Below, piece after piece: positions 1 through 9,884 of a stretch of 64,000 bases of DNA. The stretch is from Nematopogon swammerdamellus (Eukaryota > Arthropoda > Insecta > Lepidoptera > Adelidae). The notes beneath the pieces are model-generated. The model saw only the letters and a program-made list of their open reading frames with translations, was not told the DNA's origin and ran no database searches. Each line of letters starts with the position of its first letter. Position 1 is the stretch's first letter. The stretch spans positions 4,867,395 to 4,931,394 of the forward strand of contig OX336345.1 in NCBI GenBank assembly GCA_946902875.1, read 5' to 3'. The translations under genes and the position numbers were made by a program.

Positions 1-24
1 ATAGAAAACATTAAAAAATTATAG

Positions 25-62
25 TTATTAGGTTTCCGTACCCGATACGGAAGCATTACTCC
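25..62 (-). repeat. rep-E terminal fragment
   Basis: The stretch contains GGTTTCCGTACCCGATACGG and then ATTACT, matching the end of rep-E seen intact at 34681-35016. Only this terminus is present; the rest is missing. Confidence 0.5.
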
Positions 63-77
63 GTCTATACTATATAT

Positions 78-290
78 GTTTTTTTATGTAATCCGATAAG
101 GGTGGCTGAGTCGGAGTAGCCAAAGCACATGCTCCGAACAGCCAATATCACCTCCGAGAAGGTAGGTGCCATACCGGTTACTTTCCTGGATTGCTGGCTA
201 TACTGGAGTAGAGGTGAACGTTATGCGGCCGTCTTACATCCAGTACGGTGGCGCCAACCCAGTCGGCTACAATTTGAGCCTACACCCTTT
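78..290 (-). mobile_element. SINE-B, 5'-truncated
   Basis: Read on the minus strand, this ends in GGATTACATAAAAA and carries the SINE-B landmarks GGCACCTACCTTCTCGGAGG and CAGCCAATATC (seen on plus). The polyT at the left is its A tail. It stops at 290, where the polyT tail of a SINE-A begins, so a SINE-A has inserted into it or next to it. No tRNA-like head remains. Confidence 0.8.
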
Positions 291-681
291 TTTTTTTTTT
301 TTTTTTTATGGAAACTGACACGGTTGGCTACATCACCTACAACGTCCGTGATGTCAGCCCATAACACCGGGTGAACTAGGTGCCATGTCAGTGCTTCCCC
401 CTTTGATCGTGCCGGTACACTGAACTGGTCGGAAAACACAAACTATTTACATAGCCGTTTAGACCGACGTTTCATTCAGTGCGGTGGTACCAACCCGGGC
501 GGGTTAAACCCTACCACCAAGTAAGATTAGGAGGGAAGGGACCTACAGTTTTACGAGGAATCCGAACCTCGGTCAGCCTCCAACGGTCAGCGGTCACCCA
601 TCCAAGTACTGACCGCACCCAGCGTTGCTTAACATTCAATAGCGACAGTTGACTGTCTGCACCACTGAGCTAACGAGGCTG
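291..681 (-). mobile_element. SINE-A, near full length
   Basis: The polyT at 291-307 is the tail. It is followed in minus sense by the conserved 3' block (GACACGGTTGGCTACATCAC on plus), the core (GTGCGGTGGTACCAACCCGG), the T-arm motif, the 5S-like segment (GTCACCCATCCAAGTACTGA on plus) and the A-box end (CACTGAGCTAACGAGGCTG). It keeps all modules and is one of five near-complete copies. Confidence 0.88.
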
Positions 682-834
682 ACTTATGAGGCTGACCTAT
701 AGTAAGGGGCCAGGGAAGGGGCCTACCTTCTTACTATCATTATTGATTTACGTTTTGTTTACTTAGATTTTTTGGTCCAGAGATACCAACCTTCCGGTTA
801 CAAAATCAAGACGTCTACACCTGCACTCTTGCGA
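682..834. other. partial SINE echo and unique DNA
   Basis: GAGGCTGACCTATAGTAAGG and GGGAAGGGGCCTACC resemble the SINE-A head and core in shuffled order, suggesting a second, rearranged fragment. The remainder is AT-rich and unassigned. Confidence 0.35.
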
Positions 835-837
835 GTA

Positions 838-1016
838 CAGGGAATGGGCCTACAGTTTTACACCGGTATTGAAAGATGAAACAGCAGGTGTTGGTATGCA
901 CGTAAATTTTTTCGTTGGAAAAAACATTGGTACACGCCGACCGGATTTGAACCTCGGACCTCTCGAATGAGAAGCCGATGCCCAAACCACTCGGCCACCC
1001 GCCGCTTTGGAACCGT
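838..1016 (-). mobile_element. SINE-B head with tRNA-like promoter
   Basis: On the minus strand 934-1005 looks like a tRNA: A-box-like TGGCCGAGTGG, then a B box AGGTTCAAATCC. It is followed by the SINE-B linker and GTGTAAAACTGTAGG. The anticodon arm pairs six bases around a four-base loop and no CCA-compatible acceptor stem forms, so this is a retroposon head and not a tRNA gene. The 3' half is absent. Confidence 0.7.
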
Positions 1017-1189
1017 AATAGGTGGCCGGTTGATATGTTATTATGTCGGATTAACAACAAATATAAAACAAATATAAAGTAAAAAGGGTAGTTTCATGCA
1101 ATAAAACGTGCTAAGAATCGATTGGTACATATTCACGCTACTAAGTAATAGATGGCGCCACAGGTACTTTGCATCGCAGCTAGATAAAA

Positions 1190-1283
1190 GATAGACCCAT
1201 ACAAGAAACGTATTTTTTGTTCAACTTTTTTGTCGTGCGAAAACCTCGGTTCGCGTGTCCGATTCGCACTTGACCTGTTTTTT
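1190..1283 (-). repeat. rep-E 3' fragment
   Basis: CCCATACAAGAAACG leads to a degenerate CCGATTCGCACTTGACC and a T run, matching the end of rep-E at 35200-35300. It is more diverged than other copies. Confidence 0.65.
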
Positions 1284-1383
1284 TTTATTTTCACACAAAA
1301 TTTATTCAATTTAGAGAATATATCATTATTATATTTTTAAACACTAGCCAACCACTTAATTTTTAGAAAAATATTTCAATATA

Positions 1384-1871
1384 ATATACAGGATGTTTCA
1401 GGATAAGCTTTAGAAACTTCGGGAATAGAAAGTACTCATTATTAGAAGAAAAAAATCCTTATTACTCAAATAAAATTCCTTATTTTTATTTTCATACAAA
1501 AATTTAAAATTGTAATAAAAACTCGATGGACAAGTGAGTATGGGGATATTTGATAACAGTGCTGTCTAGGTCTAGGCCGTGCAATGACTAGTCCAGTCCC
1601 CTTTTTCTTTAGATGTCATTCAAATTCAAGTGTTTGGAATTTACCTAAATGCAGATAAACTGTACTAGTTAAGCATGCAAGTTAGCCATTTTATTTTAAT
1701 TTAATAAAGGCGGCCGTTAACCATCCACCAAATCTCGATGAAACGGTTTTCACCAAAGAGTACTATACAATGATCGAATCTGCGAAAACGTTTCAGAGCT
1801 TTTCGTCTTCAAATGTGGACCTCTTTCGAAGACTGAAGTTACGAAACCCTATCCTGAAACACGCTGTATAT
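1384..1871. mobile_element. MITE-like element with terminal inverted repeats
   Basis: The left end reads ATATACAGGATGTTTCAGG. The reverse complement of the right end reads ATATACAGCGTGTTTCAGG. About 20 of the first 22 bases agree, and the similarity extends inward through AACTTC. The interior is AT-rich with no reading frame, so this is non-autonomous. ATA-rich flanks make the duplication ambiguous and the superfamily is not assigned. Confidence 0.6.
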
Positions 1872-1887
1872 AGCTCGTCGAAGGCTA

Positions 1888-2038
1888 GATAGATAGATAG
1901 ATAGAAATACTTTATTGCTCCAAAAGGATTGACGAATGATGACAAAATGGCACCCGAGGCCAACCAATATTGACAATGCGCTCCAAAGTTCGTGAGAGTG
2001 AGCACTACCGCCAGTGTGTGTGTGGGTATAACTACCAA
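1888..2038 (-). mobile_element. LINE 3' end with (TATC)n tail
   Basis: On the minus strand the sequence reads GCAATAAAGTATTTCTATC followed by a TATC microsatellite (seen on plus as GATA repeats at 1888-1907). An AATAAA next to a short microsatellite is typical of several lepidopteran LINE 3' ends. There is no recognisable coding sequence. Confidence 0.45.
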
Positions 2039-2126
2039 TGTTCTACTAGTTAGTGGGTGGACGTTGCCACTTGCCAGTGTGCATACTATGTTTCATATCA
2101 AATTGATTCTCCGGCGAGGCGACTTT

Positions 2127-2424
2127 TTTTAATGGAAACTGACACGGTTGGCTACATCACCTACTACATCCGTAATGTTAGCCCATAACACCGGGTGAAC
2201 TAGGTGCCATGTCAGTGCTTCCCTTTGGTCGTACCGGCTACACTGAACTGGACGGAAAAAAGTGCGGTGGTATCAATCCGAGCGAGATAAACCCTACCAC
2301 CTAGTAAGGAAAGAAGGGAAGAGACCTACAGTTTTACGTGGAATCCTAACCACGGTCAGCCTCCAATGGTCGAGCGGTCACCCATCGATCCACAGACCGC
2401 GTCCAGGTGTGCTTATGATCACTA
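2127..2424 (-). mobile_element. SINE-A, 5'-truncated
   Basis: A T run, then GACACGGTTGGCTACATCAC, the core and the plus-strand T-arm motif ATCCTAACCACGG. The copy fades inside the 5S-like segment at GACCGCGTCCAGGTGTGC. Confidence 0.83.
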
Positions 2425-2429
2425 ACATA

Positions 2430-2930
2430 GAGAAATAATGTTATACTAGAGGAAACACTACTAGGAAAGATTGAACGAATCTTTGACAACAAAAACTGCG
2501 GTATGAGGAAAGGTGGAGCGGGCGGGGGAATGCAAGCAGTATCTATTCTGTGACGCATACGCCGTGAAGCAGCTGTGAAGCTAAGTAAACGCTGCACGCA
2601 GCAACAGTAGTAAAATAAATTGCGAGCGTCTAACGATGTGCAGCCACAGTGCAGCGCTGCAATTACGTTGTGCACGAGCTAACACAGGCGGGCCATCAGT
2701 GTATGTCAATATATATTCGGTGGTGTTGGTAAGTAGGCGGAGTTTGTGGAATGAATCGGGGTATTAAGCAGCTGTGAAGCTAAATATAAACGCTGCACGC
2801 AGCACCAGTATTAAAATAAATAGCGATCGTCTAACGATGTGCAGCGCTGAATTACGTCGCGCACGGCGTTTGCGGAACGCATAGGGTTGTCAGTGCAATG
2901 ACAGTGATTTTTCGTTTGATTGAAGCAAAA
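2430..2930. repeat. ~100-bp direct duplication, GC-richer block
   Basis: A block at about 2570-2679 recurs at about 2767-2872 (offset near 197 bp). Shared landmarks are AAGCAGCTGTGAAGCTAA, AACGCTGCACGCAGCA, AAAATAAAT and GTCTAACGATGTGCAGC. GCTGCACGCAGC forms a small hairpin. The second copy has small indels, so the duplication is not recent. The family is unknown. Confidence 0.6.
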
Positions 2931-3212
2931 TGTTGGTTTTTTTTTTTACTTATTTATTATTTTAAATCAACGATTGTAATTTCTTTTGTTCAATATAGCA
3001 ACGTCCTCATAATGAAAGATACAACAAATTCCCTCCAACAAAACATTCATATGACGAAGTTTCTATTTTAGGAAAACTTAAGATTAATATAATATTAGCC
3101 ATGTTCACCGTGATGAGTCTTGTAAGGTGTAACGGGGTTTCAAGTAATGAAAAAATTAATAAAATTGAATTAATTGAAATATGAGAACATTATAAAAAAA
3201 AGGGTCTTAAAA
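2931..3212. other. unassigned AT-rich DNA
   Basis: T and A runs; I see no repeat family, coding signal or RNA gene. Confidence 0.5.
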
Positions 3213-3285
3213 TTGGGACCAGTGGTACATTCGACTGAGCCAAAAAGACCTCTACTCACAAAGCCACGCTCAGAGAGGCGCCATT
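3213..3285 (-). mobile_element. LINE-I/J 3' UTR relic
   Basis: ACATTCGACTGAGCC and CCACGCTCAGAGAGGCGCC match the 3' end of the LINE-J at 50520-50600 and of LINE-I at 26215-26275. Only this short piece remains. Confidence 0.55.
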
Positions 3286-3917
3286 TTATTGATAAGATCG
3301 ATTTTCTCAAAAACAGCTATAGTAATTGTTTTGATAATATTTTTTTATTTCGCGATTTAAAAAAAGTGGCCACTTTTTTTAAATTGCGAAATTAAAACAT
3401 CATGAATATTATTAAACCGGAAAAAAATATTGTCGTAAGGAAGTCTCCAATTTTTTACTCTGTTCCTCGAAGTTTAGGTAAATAAGCCCTACCTATTACT
3501 ATCACTGGTGACAACCCTGTAATAATAATTAATAAATAAAAATAAAAATAAATTAATTAATTATGTGCATAAATAAATTAATAAAAATGTGTAAATAAAC
3601 GAATACATTAATAAATTGAACTAAGATACTTACACATAAAATATTACTTATTTTTTAGAAATGTTTAGTCGGTTTCACAAATATGTATTAGTGAAACCGA
3701 CAACCCTGAAATAATCATGAATCTACAACTCTCGCTCGCACTGTAGCACAGTCCGTATTTAGTGTCTCGCTTCGCGCGAAGTTTATTGTGTAAGCGTTGA
3801 AGTACACATGACTAGCATCGACGGCCGCCGGGAGTCGACTGACAGGAAGTTTGTTAGTCAACTCTCTTCGATGGGGCGAAAGTACTTGCCCTTAGTATAT
3901 CCTCTAGTACAACGTAT
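3286..3917. other. AT-rich DNA with a 46-bp palindrome
   Basis: A near-perfect palindrome lies at 3347-3392: the arm ATTTCGCGATTTAAAAAAAG continues with TGG, directly abuts its reverse complement and has one mismatch. 3530-3620 is low-complexity AAT/AATA. Nothing else is recognised. Confidence 0.6.
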
Positions 3918-3971
3918 AGCTCAATGATCACTAACGACAGCCTGAGCACCACTGAGCTACCGAGGCTGACA
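3918..3971 (-). mobile_element. SINE-A head fragment
   Basis: TGATCACTAACGACAG and CACTGAGCTACCGAGGCTGA match the A-box end of SINE-A at 10570-10621. No core or tail follows. Confidence 0.65.
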
Positions 3972-3984
3972 ATAACGCCTGCAC

Positions 3985-4072
3985 AGTCAGTCAGCGTGTA
4001 AGCGTCCACTGTTGGACATACGCCTCTCCAATTTTCCTCCAGTCCTCACCGGCTGCACGTACAAATTAAATT
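3985..4072 (-). mobile_element. LINE-D (RTE-like) 3' end relic
   Basis: TGTTGGACATACGCCTCTCC and AATTTTCCTCCAGTCCTC are the complement of a C-terminal reading frame that reads like EDWRKIGEAYVQQ in the better copy at 58661-58760. RTE-clade LINEs commonly end this way. Only about 85 bp remain. Confidence 0.55.
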
Positions 4073-4267
4073 ACTTGATTAATTGACCGCGAGATGCGAC
4101 ACGGAAAATATTTTTGGACCTCGTTAGGCCGAAGTGGCGACTATGGCGAGCGGTCTGCGTTAGAGGTCGTTTGGAAAATTTTGTTGAAAATTTTTCTGTA
4201 TCAATCAACAGTCTATTACAGTTGCGTAGAGACAATAGTGGCGGACAGTCATCAAGATGTATTCTGT

Positions 4268-4308
4268 CTGGCCCCTCTGACTCAGCAACCCATACCAGAT
4301 TACATTAA
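4268..4308 (+). mobile_element. SINE-B 3' tail fragment
   Basis: GGCCCCTCTGACTCAGCAAC, then ATACCAGATTACATTAAAAA, matches the SINE-B terminus. A rep-E begins right at its A tail. Confidence 0.6.
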
Positions 4309-4657
4309 AAAAACCGGCCGTGCGATTCGAACTCGCGCACCGAGGGTTCCGTATCGCCATGTCATGGTCAGCGCCACTCACGCCTTCTATGGATTAGTTC
4401 AAATGCTTCATACTCTTTTCGGTAGATGGCGCGCATACACTTTTTAGTTTCTTGCATGGGTTTTTACTTTTTGTTTTTTTTATTATTTGTTGTTATATCG
4501 GCCATACACGGGGGCCTTCAACGGGCTACCTATTTATTACGGTTCAAGAGATACAGCCCTCGGACAGACAGACGGACAGACAGACAGACGGACAGACAGA
4601 CAGACGGCGTAGGCTTAGTAATAGGGTCCCGTACGACGGATACGGAACCCTAAAAAG
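4309..4657 (+). repeat. rep-E, near full length
   Basis: It opens with ACCGGCCGTGCGATTCGAAC, continues through CGCACCGAGGGTTCCGTATC and CTATTACGGTTCAAGAGATA, then a CAGA/CGGA microsatellite (4562-4607), and closes with GGATACGGAACCCTAAAAA. GGTTCCGTA near one end and TACGGAACC at the other are inverted. The family is common in Lepidoptera. It has no coding frame. Confidence 0.8.
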
Positions 4658-4965
4658 AAGGAAAGTATTAAAGCGTGGAACCACAAATTGCTTAGATATT
4701 ATATCGACCTCTACTCCAAGGTCACAAATAGCTCATCCAAACTAAACCACGATTTATATTTATGGACCTAATAAAATAGTGGCCAAATAATCGTCTTAGT
4801 TCGGAAGTGGCCCGCTGGCTCGGACAATAGAAAATGTGGGTGGTCCGTTACACGGGTCAATGCCGTTCTAAGTTCTATATAATGTACCTACCTATTATTT
4901 GATTCTACTGTCCTTATATTTCTTTATTTCAGCCAACTAGGGCGACATCAAAAAAACATATTGAA
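4658..4965. other. unassigned DNA
   Basis: Unique AT-rich sequence without repeat or gene signals that I recognise. Confidence 0.5.
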
Positions 4966-5290
4966 TGTAGTACCGTGTGGGGCCGGTTCTTTAAAAGAAT
5001 AGCCCCACTGCATTTCTCCCCGTGTATGTCATAAAAGGCGACTAAGGGATATGACTCCCGTCTTATATTACTAGGTGGTAGGTTTTATCCCGCCCGGATT
5101 GGTACCGCACTGAATGAAACGTCAGTCGAAACGGCTATGTAAATAGTTCGTGTTTTCCGTCCAGTTCAGTGTAGCCGGCACGACCGAAGGAAAGCACTAA
5201 CGTGGCACCAAATTCATCCGGTGTTATGGGCTGACATCACGGATGTTGTAGGTGATGTAGCTAAACGTGTCAGGTTCCATAAAAAAAAAA
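4966..5290 (+). mobile_element. SINE-CA chimera, near full length
   Basis: The first ~85 bp are the SINE-C head (ACCGTGTGGGGCCGG, AATAGCCCCACTGCA, GGCGACTAAGGGATA). At TATGACTCCCGTCTTATATT it switches to the SINE-A core and continues to the SINE-A tail CGTGTCAGGTTCCATAAAAA. The same junction and the same head variants (CTTTAAAAGAATAG, GTGTATGTC) recur at 14022 and 59905, so this is a family and not a chance nesting. Confidence 0.85.
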
Positions 5291-5384
5291 TTACCTAAGA
5301 ATGTTTACCCTATACCAAATGTAAAACCCTTTGCTAGTACAATGTATTCATAAAGACAACTTATAAATAAAAGATTTCCTCTAT

Positions 5385-5680
5385 AGGGGCCAAACACATT
5401 GTCCCAAGGACGGATGCAGCATTCCCCCTCTGAATGGCGATAGAAACACGCTGACGGAAAATTGCTGCAGCTCGCCGGTCACCTGAACATTCTACTGTTT
5501 GCCAATTTTGCGGGCGAACTTACACGGGTCATTGCTCCATGGGCCAAGCGTCTCCACGGCAAAGGCGAGGAACTCAAATCTGTCCTTTAAACCACTATAT
5601 ACGGAATGTTTGTGGGCCTCAGCCTTTGCCGCAGCGAAGCCCGCAATGCGTGAAGAATTATTACAAATTACTACCAAAAT
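5385..5680 (-). pseudogene. LINE ORF2 C-terminal relic, frameshifted
   Basis: In one minus-strand frame 5680-5495 reads ...KDRFEFLAFAVETLGPWSND and ends CKFARKIGKQ before a stop. After a one-base shift, the next frame continues VECSGDRRAAAIFRQ, then RVSIAIQRGNAASVLGTM. This combination (VETLGPW, then an acidic-to-arginine SGD.R, then SIA.QRGNAASVLGT) is a pattern I know from the C-terminal end of insect LINE polyproteins. The clade was not resolved. The frameshift and short length mark it as dead. Confidence 0.7.
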
Positions 5681-5764
5681 ATTACTTACCTAAGAATTAT
5701 TACAAATTTCAAAAATCGCCGACACATCGACAATCCTCAAAAATTCAAAAATAATTTCCGCTTA

Positions 5765-5900
5765 GGCCCACTTGCACCAACACGAATTTAACGATATAAA
5801 TCAGTTTAACTCGTTAAGCTAGTACCCGTTGACTGTGGTAAACGCGTTTAAATCCATAACTCGCTACTTAACTCTAAATTCGTGTTGGCGCAATTGGGCC
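5765..5900. mobile_element. PIF/Harbinger-like MITE with TTA duplication
   Basis: The termini are GGCCCACTTGCACCAACACG and, read from the other side, GGCCCAATTGCGCCAACACG. The match extends to about 26 bp with two or three mismatches. The element is flanked by TTA on both sides (5762-5764 and 5901-5903), the 3-bp TWA duplication of PIF/Harbinger. At 136 bp it has no coding capacity. The terminus GGCCCACTTGCACC is a common lepidopteran MITE end. Confidence 0.75.
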
Positions 5901-6109
5901 TTACTTAAAGGCGTCAGGGGACCGAGTTTAATTTTATTTACTTAGCTCTGTGTTTCTTTTTACAAACAAGCTTTTTATTATTTTTTAATTTCACTTTTTA
6001 GTATGAGTCAAATCTTGCAACTGAATTTTAAAACAGTTTCACCCAAACGACTGAGCCGAGATTTAGCACAGACTTTTGGAGCTGGTGACAATACGATCTA
6101 GTAAAGGCA

Positions 6110-6195
6110 CTCAAAAAAAAAAAAACAAAAAGTAGAAACATGGCAGCTGAAAGAGCCAAATTCATCTCTCCTCGCGAAACCACGATGATTCCATT
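6110..6195 (-). mobile_element. LINE-I/J 3' UTR relic
   Basis: After an A-rich run, GAGCCAAATTCATCTCTCC and TCGCGAAACCACG match the 3' UTR complement at 26225-26270 and 50560-50580. Confidence 0.5.
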
Positions 6196-6682
6196 CCAGC
6201 AAAACCTAATTTAATTTATGAAATAGGTATTGAATTTACTAATTATACAATACCGGTAGGTACGTGTAGATGGTAACTACTCCCTATCTATGAAAACCAA
6301 AATTGTTCATAGTTCAATTTCCATTATTCATCTAACTACACTTTTAGTTACTCATATCACCATAGGAGTAATATCAATAGCCGTAGCTATTTCGGCGACC
6401 TACTGAGCCACACAATCGCCAACTGGACCCGTCCTCCCGTCCGATACACCGCCTCTTTGTCCATCGCTGCCCGGCCGAGGCCTTTGTCCGAGAAGAATTG
6501 TTTTATTCAAAATGTAAGTCACGAATGCCTTGTACCAGTCAACTGAATAAGGATAGGCTCGTGCATTGCACTCCGAAGGCAGCGACGTCAAAGCTGACAA
6601 TGTAGACTGTGGTTGGTTTGAGGATATTACTGAATTAGAAATAGTTCATATTTTATGTAAAACTCCACGTAACTTCTTTTGT
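6196..6682. other. unassigned DNA
   Basis: 6395-6600 is more GC-rich than its flanks and has one 66-codon open frame on the minus strand with no recognisable motif; I do not call it a gene. Confidence 0.45.
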
Positions 6683-6906
6683 CTTACTAGGTGTTAAACT
6701 CTTTCGGATTGGTAACACCACATTGAATGAAACGGTCGGTGGAAACGGTTGCTGCGGCTCACAGTTCAGTGTAGATGATGGGATGTGTAGAGAAATGAAG
6801 GGAAGCACTGACATGGCACCTAGTTCACCCTGTGTTATGGGCTGACATCACGGATGTTGTAGGTGATGTAGCCAACCGTGTCAGGTTCCATAAAAAAAAA
6901 AAAAGA
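6683..6906 (+). mobile_element. SINE-A, 5'-truncated
   Basis: It begins at TCTTACTAGGTG, keeps the core and the tail ACATCACGGATGTTGTAGG, and ends CAGGTTCCATAAAAAA. The middle has extra changes around GATGATGGGATG. Confidence 0.8.
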
Positions 6907-7082
6907 TAAAATGATCAAAAGGAAACACTTGAAAGTAACGGATTCACATCACAGGTTGATGGGTAGGCAGTTGATGTAGCCGAGACTTGACACTAGGATT
7001 ATCTCTTAATACTAAATTAGGTAGATACCAGTAGAAAAAATAATGGCAGAGAGTGTCGGTAAGTACGGATGACGACTATATT

Positions 7083-7455
7083 GCACATACATTACATACA
7101 TATCATACACGCTGAATCCTGACAATCGGGGTAAGCAGATTAATCTCTGTGGTGCTGCAAGTACTCTGGTAAATTACTTTACAACACCGACCACCACTTT
7201 TCGCAAATTATTCGAACACGATTTAATCGATCAAGCAGTAAGTACGGCACGGAGACCCACCTGCTGCATGACTCGGTGGAAGTACCCTGCCAAGGTGAGA
7301 GGTTGCGAACCTGTCGCCCTTTAGCACGGCATCTTGTCCTTATCCCTTAGTCGCCTTTTACGACATGCATGGGGAGAGATACTTACAGTGGGGCTATTCT
7401 TTTTAAGTACCGACCCCACACGGTACAGTACCGACCTCACACGGTACTATATTGT
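7083..7455 (-). mobile_element. SINE-C, full length
   Basis: The left end has the TATG-type tail complement (ACATACATTACATACATATC). The body carries GACAATCGGGGTAAGCAGA and CTTAGTCGCCTTTTACGAC. The right end reads TACCGACCCCACACGGTAC and is followed by a second copy of the last ~20 bp with one change. Confidence 0.82.
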
Positions 7456-7650
7456 AATGGTAAGAAAAACGATGGAGAGACTTCCAACGAGGTAGTTAGA
7501 AGATTTGAAGTAAAATAAGGGAAGTAAATAAAGGAAGAAGGATATGTAGGGGAGTAGACACATGCGGACCGAGTGCCGAAAGAGATAGTGATAATCCAGG
7601 CAAGCCTCCATATGTCCAGTAGTAGACAAATAATTAGACAGTAGACAAAT
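7456..7650 (+). mobile_element. possible LINE-D 3' end relic
   Basis: CCTCCATATGTCCAGTAGTA and GACAAATAATTAG resemble the LINE-D end CGTATGTCCAGCAGTGGAC. The GACAAATAATTAG piece is duplicated in tandem (7626 and 7643). The remaining part is A/G-rich. Confidence 0.35.
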
Positions 7651-8178
7651 AATTAGTTGTGGAAGAAGAAAAACAAATAAGAGCAAGCTTGGACAAGTGG
7701 AAATGGAATACTGAGATTACGTATATGGAGTTAGTTGATACGAGAATCGCATTTGAAAAACCAACGACATTATGGATCTTGAATTCGCATAAAGCTTGCC
7801 TATTGAACTCGACCTTTTGTCAACTTCGTTGTGATCAGATAATAGTACCTTAACGTGGCTATCTCAATCAGATAAGTTCAATAGCATTCGGTGAAGTCGT
7901 ACTTTTGTCCACGCCTTTTGTATTATATTATAGTATTCTTAAAGACTAATGTATTAAAGCCATTATTGCTAAATTTAATAGATTAAATCCAGATTAAGAA
8001 AAGGAACTGACTATAGAATCGTGTGACCATTTTAATTTTTAGTATAATTAAATTTCAATTGAACAGTACTGCAAGCAACTAGTCGATGTGTGTGGGGATC
8101 AAGTTTCGCCTACATAACAGTAAATTCTGCACAGCCATGACTTTTCGATCCAGATATTTCATACTTTCATTATTTCAG
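7651..8178. other. unassigned AT-rich DNA
   Basis: No repeat family or gene signal seen. Confidence 0.5.
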
Positions 8179-8502
8179 TATCGTGGCGTGTCGGTACTTA
8201 AAAAGAATATCCCCACTTCAATCTCTCCCCGTGCATGTCTTAAAAGGCGATTAAGCGTTTAACGACAAGATGCCGTGCATAAGGGTGACAGGCTAGCCAC
8301 CTCTCATCTTGACAAGGCCCTTTTCTTCCACCGGTGGGTCTTCGTGCCTTACTTGCTGCTTGATGGTTGTCTTGTCCTAATACTTTGCTAAATGTGGTGG
8401 TCGGTGTTGTGCTGTAATTTACAAGAGTACTTGCAGAACAACATCGATTACTCTGCTTACCCCGTTGTTGGGATACAGCGTGTGGTATATTTCATACATA
8501 AT
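8179..8502 (+). mobile_element. SINE-C, nearly complete
   Basis: Starts GTGGCGTGTCGGTAC, contains CATCTCTCCCCGTGC-like sequence and GGTCGGTGTTGTGCTG, and ends GGGATACAGCGTGTGG. The tail microsatellite has decayed to TATATTTCATACATAATG. Confidence 0.8.
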
Positions 8503-9180
8503 GTTCTGTCAGGACGTTTTCAAACAGCAAAACAAAACTTTAATACGTATTAAGCACATTTTTTTTAAAACCTACAGCTGTACAGGACTACAGAAGCGCA
8601 TTGCCATTGTATGCCACCGAGCTCTTTACTTATAGAATAGAGGACATCGTTAAAATTATGTGATAACGTTATTTTCAGTTGCTTTTCTAAATTGAACTCT
8701 ATCTCATTTCCACAAAATCGGGTTTAGCAAGTTTATTCCGTCAGTTAGGTTGTTTGTAAGTGGAATGATACAGCAAACTTTGCGTTTCGTATGCGAGCGC
8801 AGCGTAAGTCTTATTTCACAAAAAGTCATAAATAAAATGAACGCCTATTGAGCCAGAGGAGTGTAGAATCGAGCCAGTGCAGCGGCGCACAATGCCCCGA
8901 TCGCAGATTCTGCAACCGTCCCATTTGGAGTTTGTTCCGAACTGATTTTCTATGAAAGTTTCCGAAACGTGGAAGTAGCTAATGGAGTATAAAAAGTCGA
9001 GGGGCTTATAAATTAAGAGGGCGGAGAAGTTTTCCCCGATCTCAGGTGCGAACTTCATTCAACCTTCGAAAGAAAGAGACACTGACGCGGATTAAATCAT
9101 AGTGATTCATAATATTTTAGAACTTGTATGACTTGATATTTTTGGGATAATAAAAAAGTAAGTTTTCATAAAATTTTAAG
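8503..9180. other. unique DNA with promoter-like and donor-like signals
   Basis: Two TATA-like motifs stand at about 8983 (GTATAAAAAG) and 9006 (CTTATAAATT). A perfect 5' splice donor, AAG/GTAAGT, is at 9180/9181. Both motifs are expected by chance at this length, so this is only a hint of a non-coding first exon on the plus strand. Confidence 0.2.
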
Positions 9181-9711
9181 GTAAGTTTTCGCTATTGACT
9201 TATCGAAAGATCAAAGTTTTGCGGTGCCTAGCTTCTGTAAATTATGTAGAGAGGACTAAAACTCTCAAAGGAAAGACCGTAAGCTTGTTAGTAGTTTTAC
9301 GGTCGACTTCACAATCTTCGGCTATGATATAGCTACCAGTTAACTCCTGTCAAATTTATGAGAATGTCAAATAACTGTTGGATTAAACTTAACCGGAAGT
9401 GATAAAAATCTCCATTAATGGAACTAACCATACAAGATGTTTTACATTTAGTTGCTGTCGGTAAGGTGTTCGTGTGGCGTCTTCGGGTATTTTTCCGTAA
9501 AAGCCTTTATTGATATTGTTATTATTTAATTTTTAATATTTCTTTTTGTGTTAGATTGTAATTGCAGTTTTAGGTAATTTTAATTTGGTAGTTAATTTTC
9601 GTTTGTATTTTGCATTTAAAATAAATTAAGTAACATAATAAATAAAATTTATACCACCATTACAAGAACACAGAATTATCACAAAACTAAAATAATTCTC
9701 ATTTCTTGCAG
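9181..9711 (+). other. possible intron
   Basis: The stretch starts GTAAGT and ends TTCTCATTTCTTGCAG, a good polypyrimidine tract and acceptor. The content is AT-rich, as expected for an insect intron. No transcript evidence is available. Confidence 0.2.
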
Positions 9712-9884
9712 AAACATCAACACAACGTGGTGCCAAATCGATATCATCCTTCAGAAATGCCAGCGTTTCTATAGCCCGTAGTACTAGCAATAAAGAGAGA
9801 TCAGTTGGAGAACCGCAGTATGAGAAGCATGCCTATCCTCTTTTTACTGGAAGTCGTAATTCAAAAAGCAAATTATCCTGTTAG
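9712..9884 (+). CDS. candidate terminal exon, unknown protein
   Basis: Directly after the acceptor TTCTTGCAG, one frame is open for about 57 codons to a TAG at 9882-9884. It reads ACATCA (TS), then a serine/arginine-rich stretch including FRNASVSIARSTSNKERSVG and EKHAYPLFTGSRNSKSK. The composition looks like a flexible cytoplasmic tail. AATAAA-type signals follow at about 9970 and 10060. The frame lacks a Met, and the exon upstream of 9181 would put a stop directly before it, so a different upstream exon would be needed. A 57-codon open frame is not rare by chance. I recognise no family. Confidence 0.2.

Noticed and set aside
934..1005. tRNA gene on the minus strand
   Set aside because: A and B boxes are present but the acceptor and anticodon arms do not fold, and SINE-B linker sequence follows directly.
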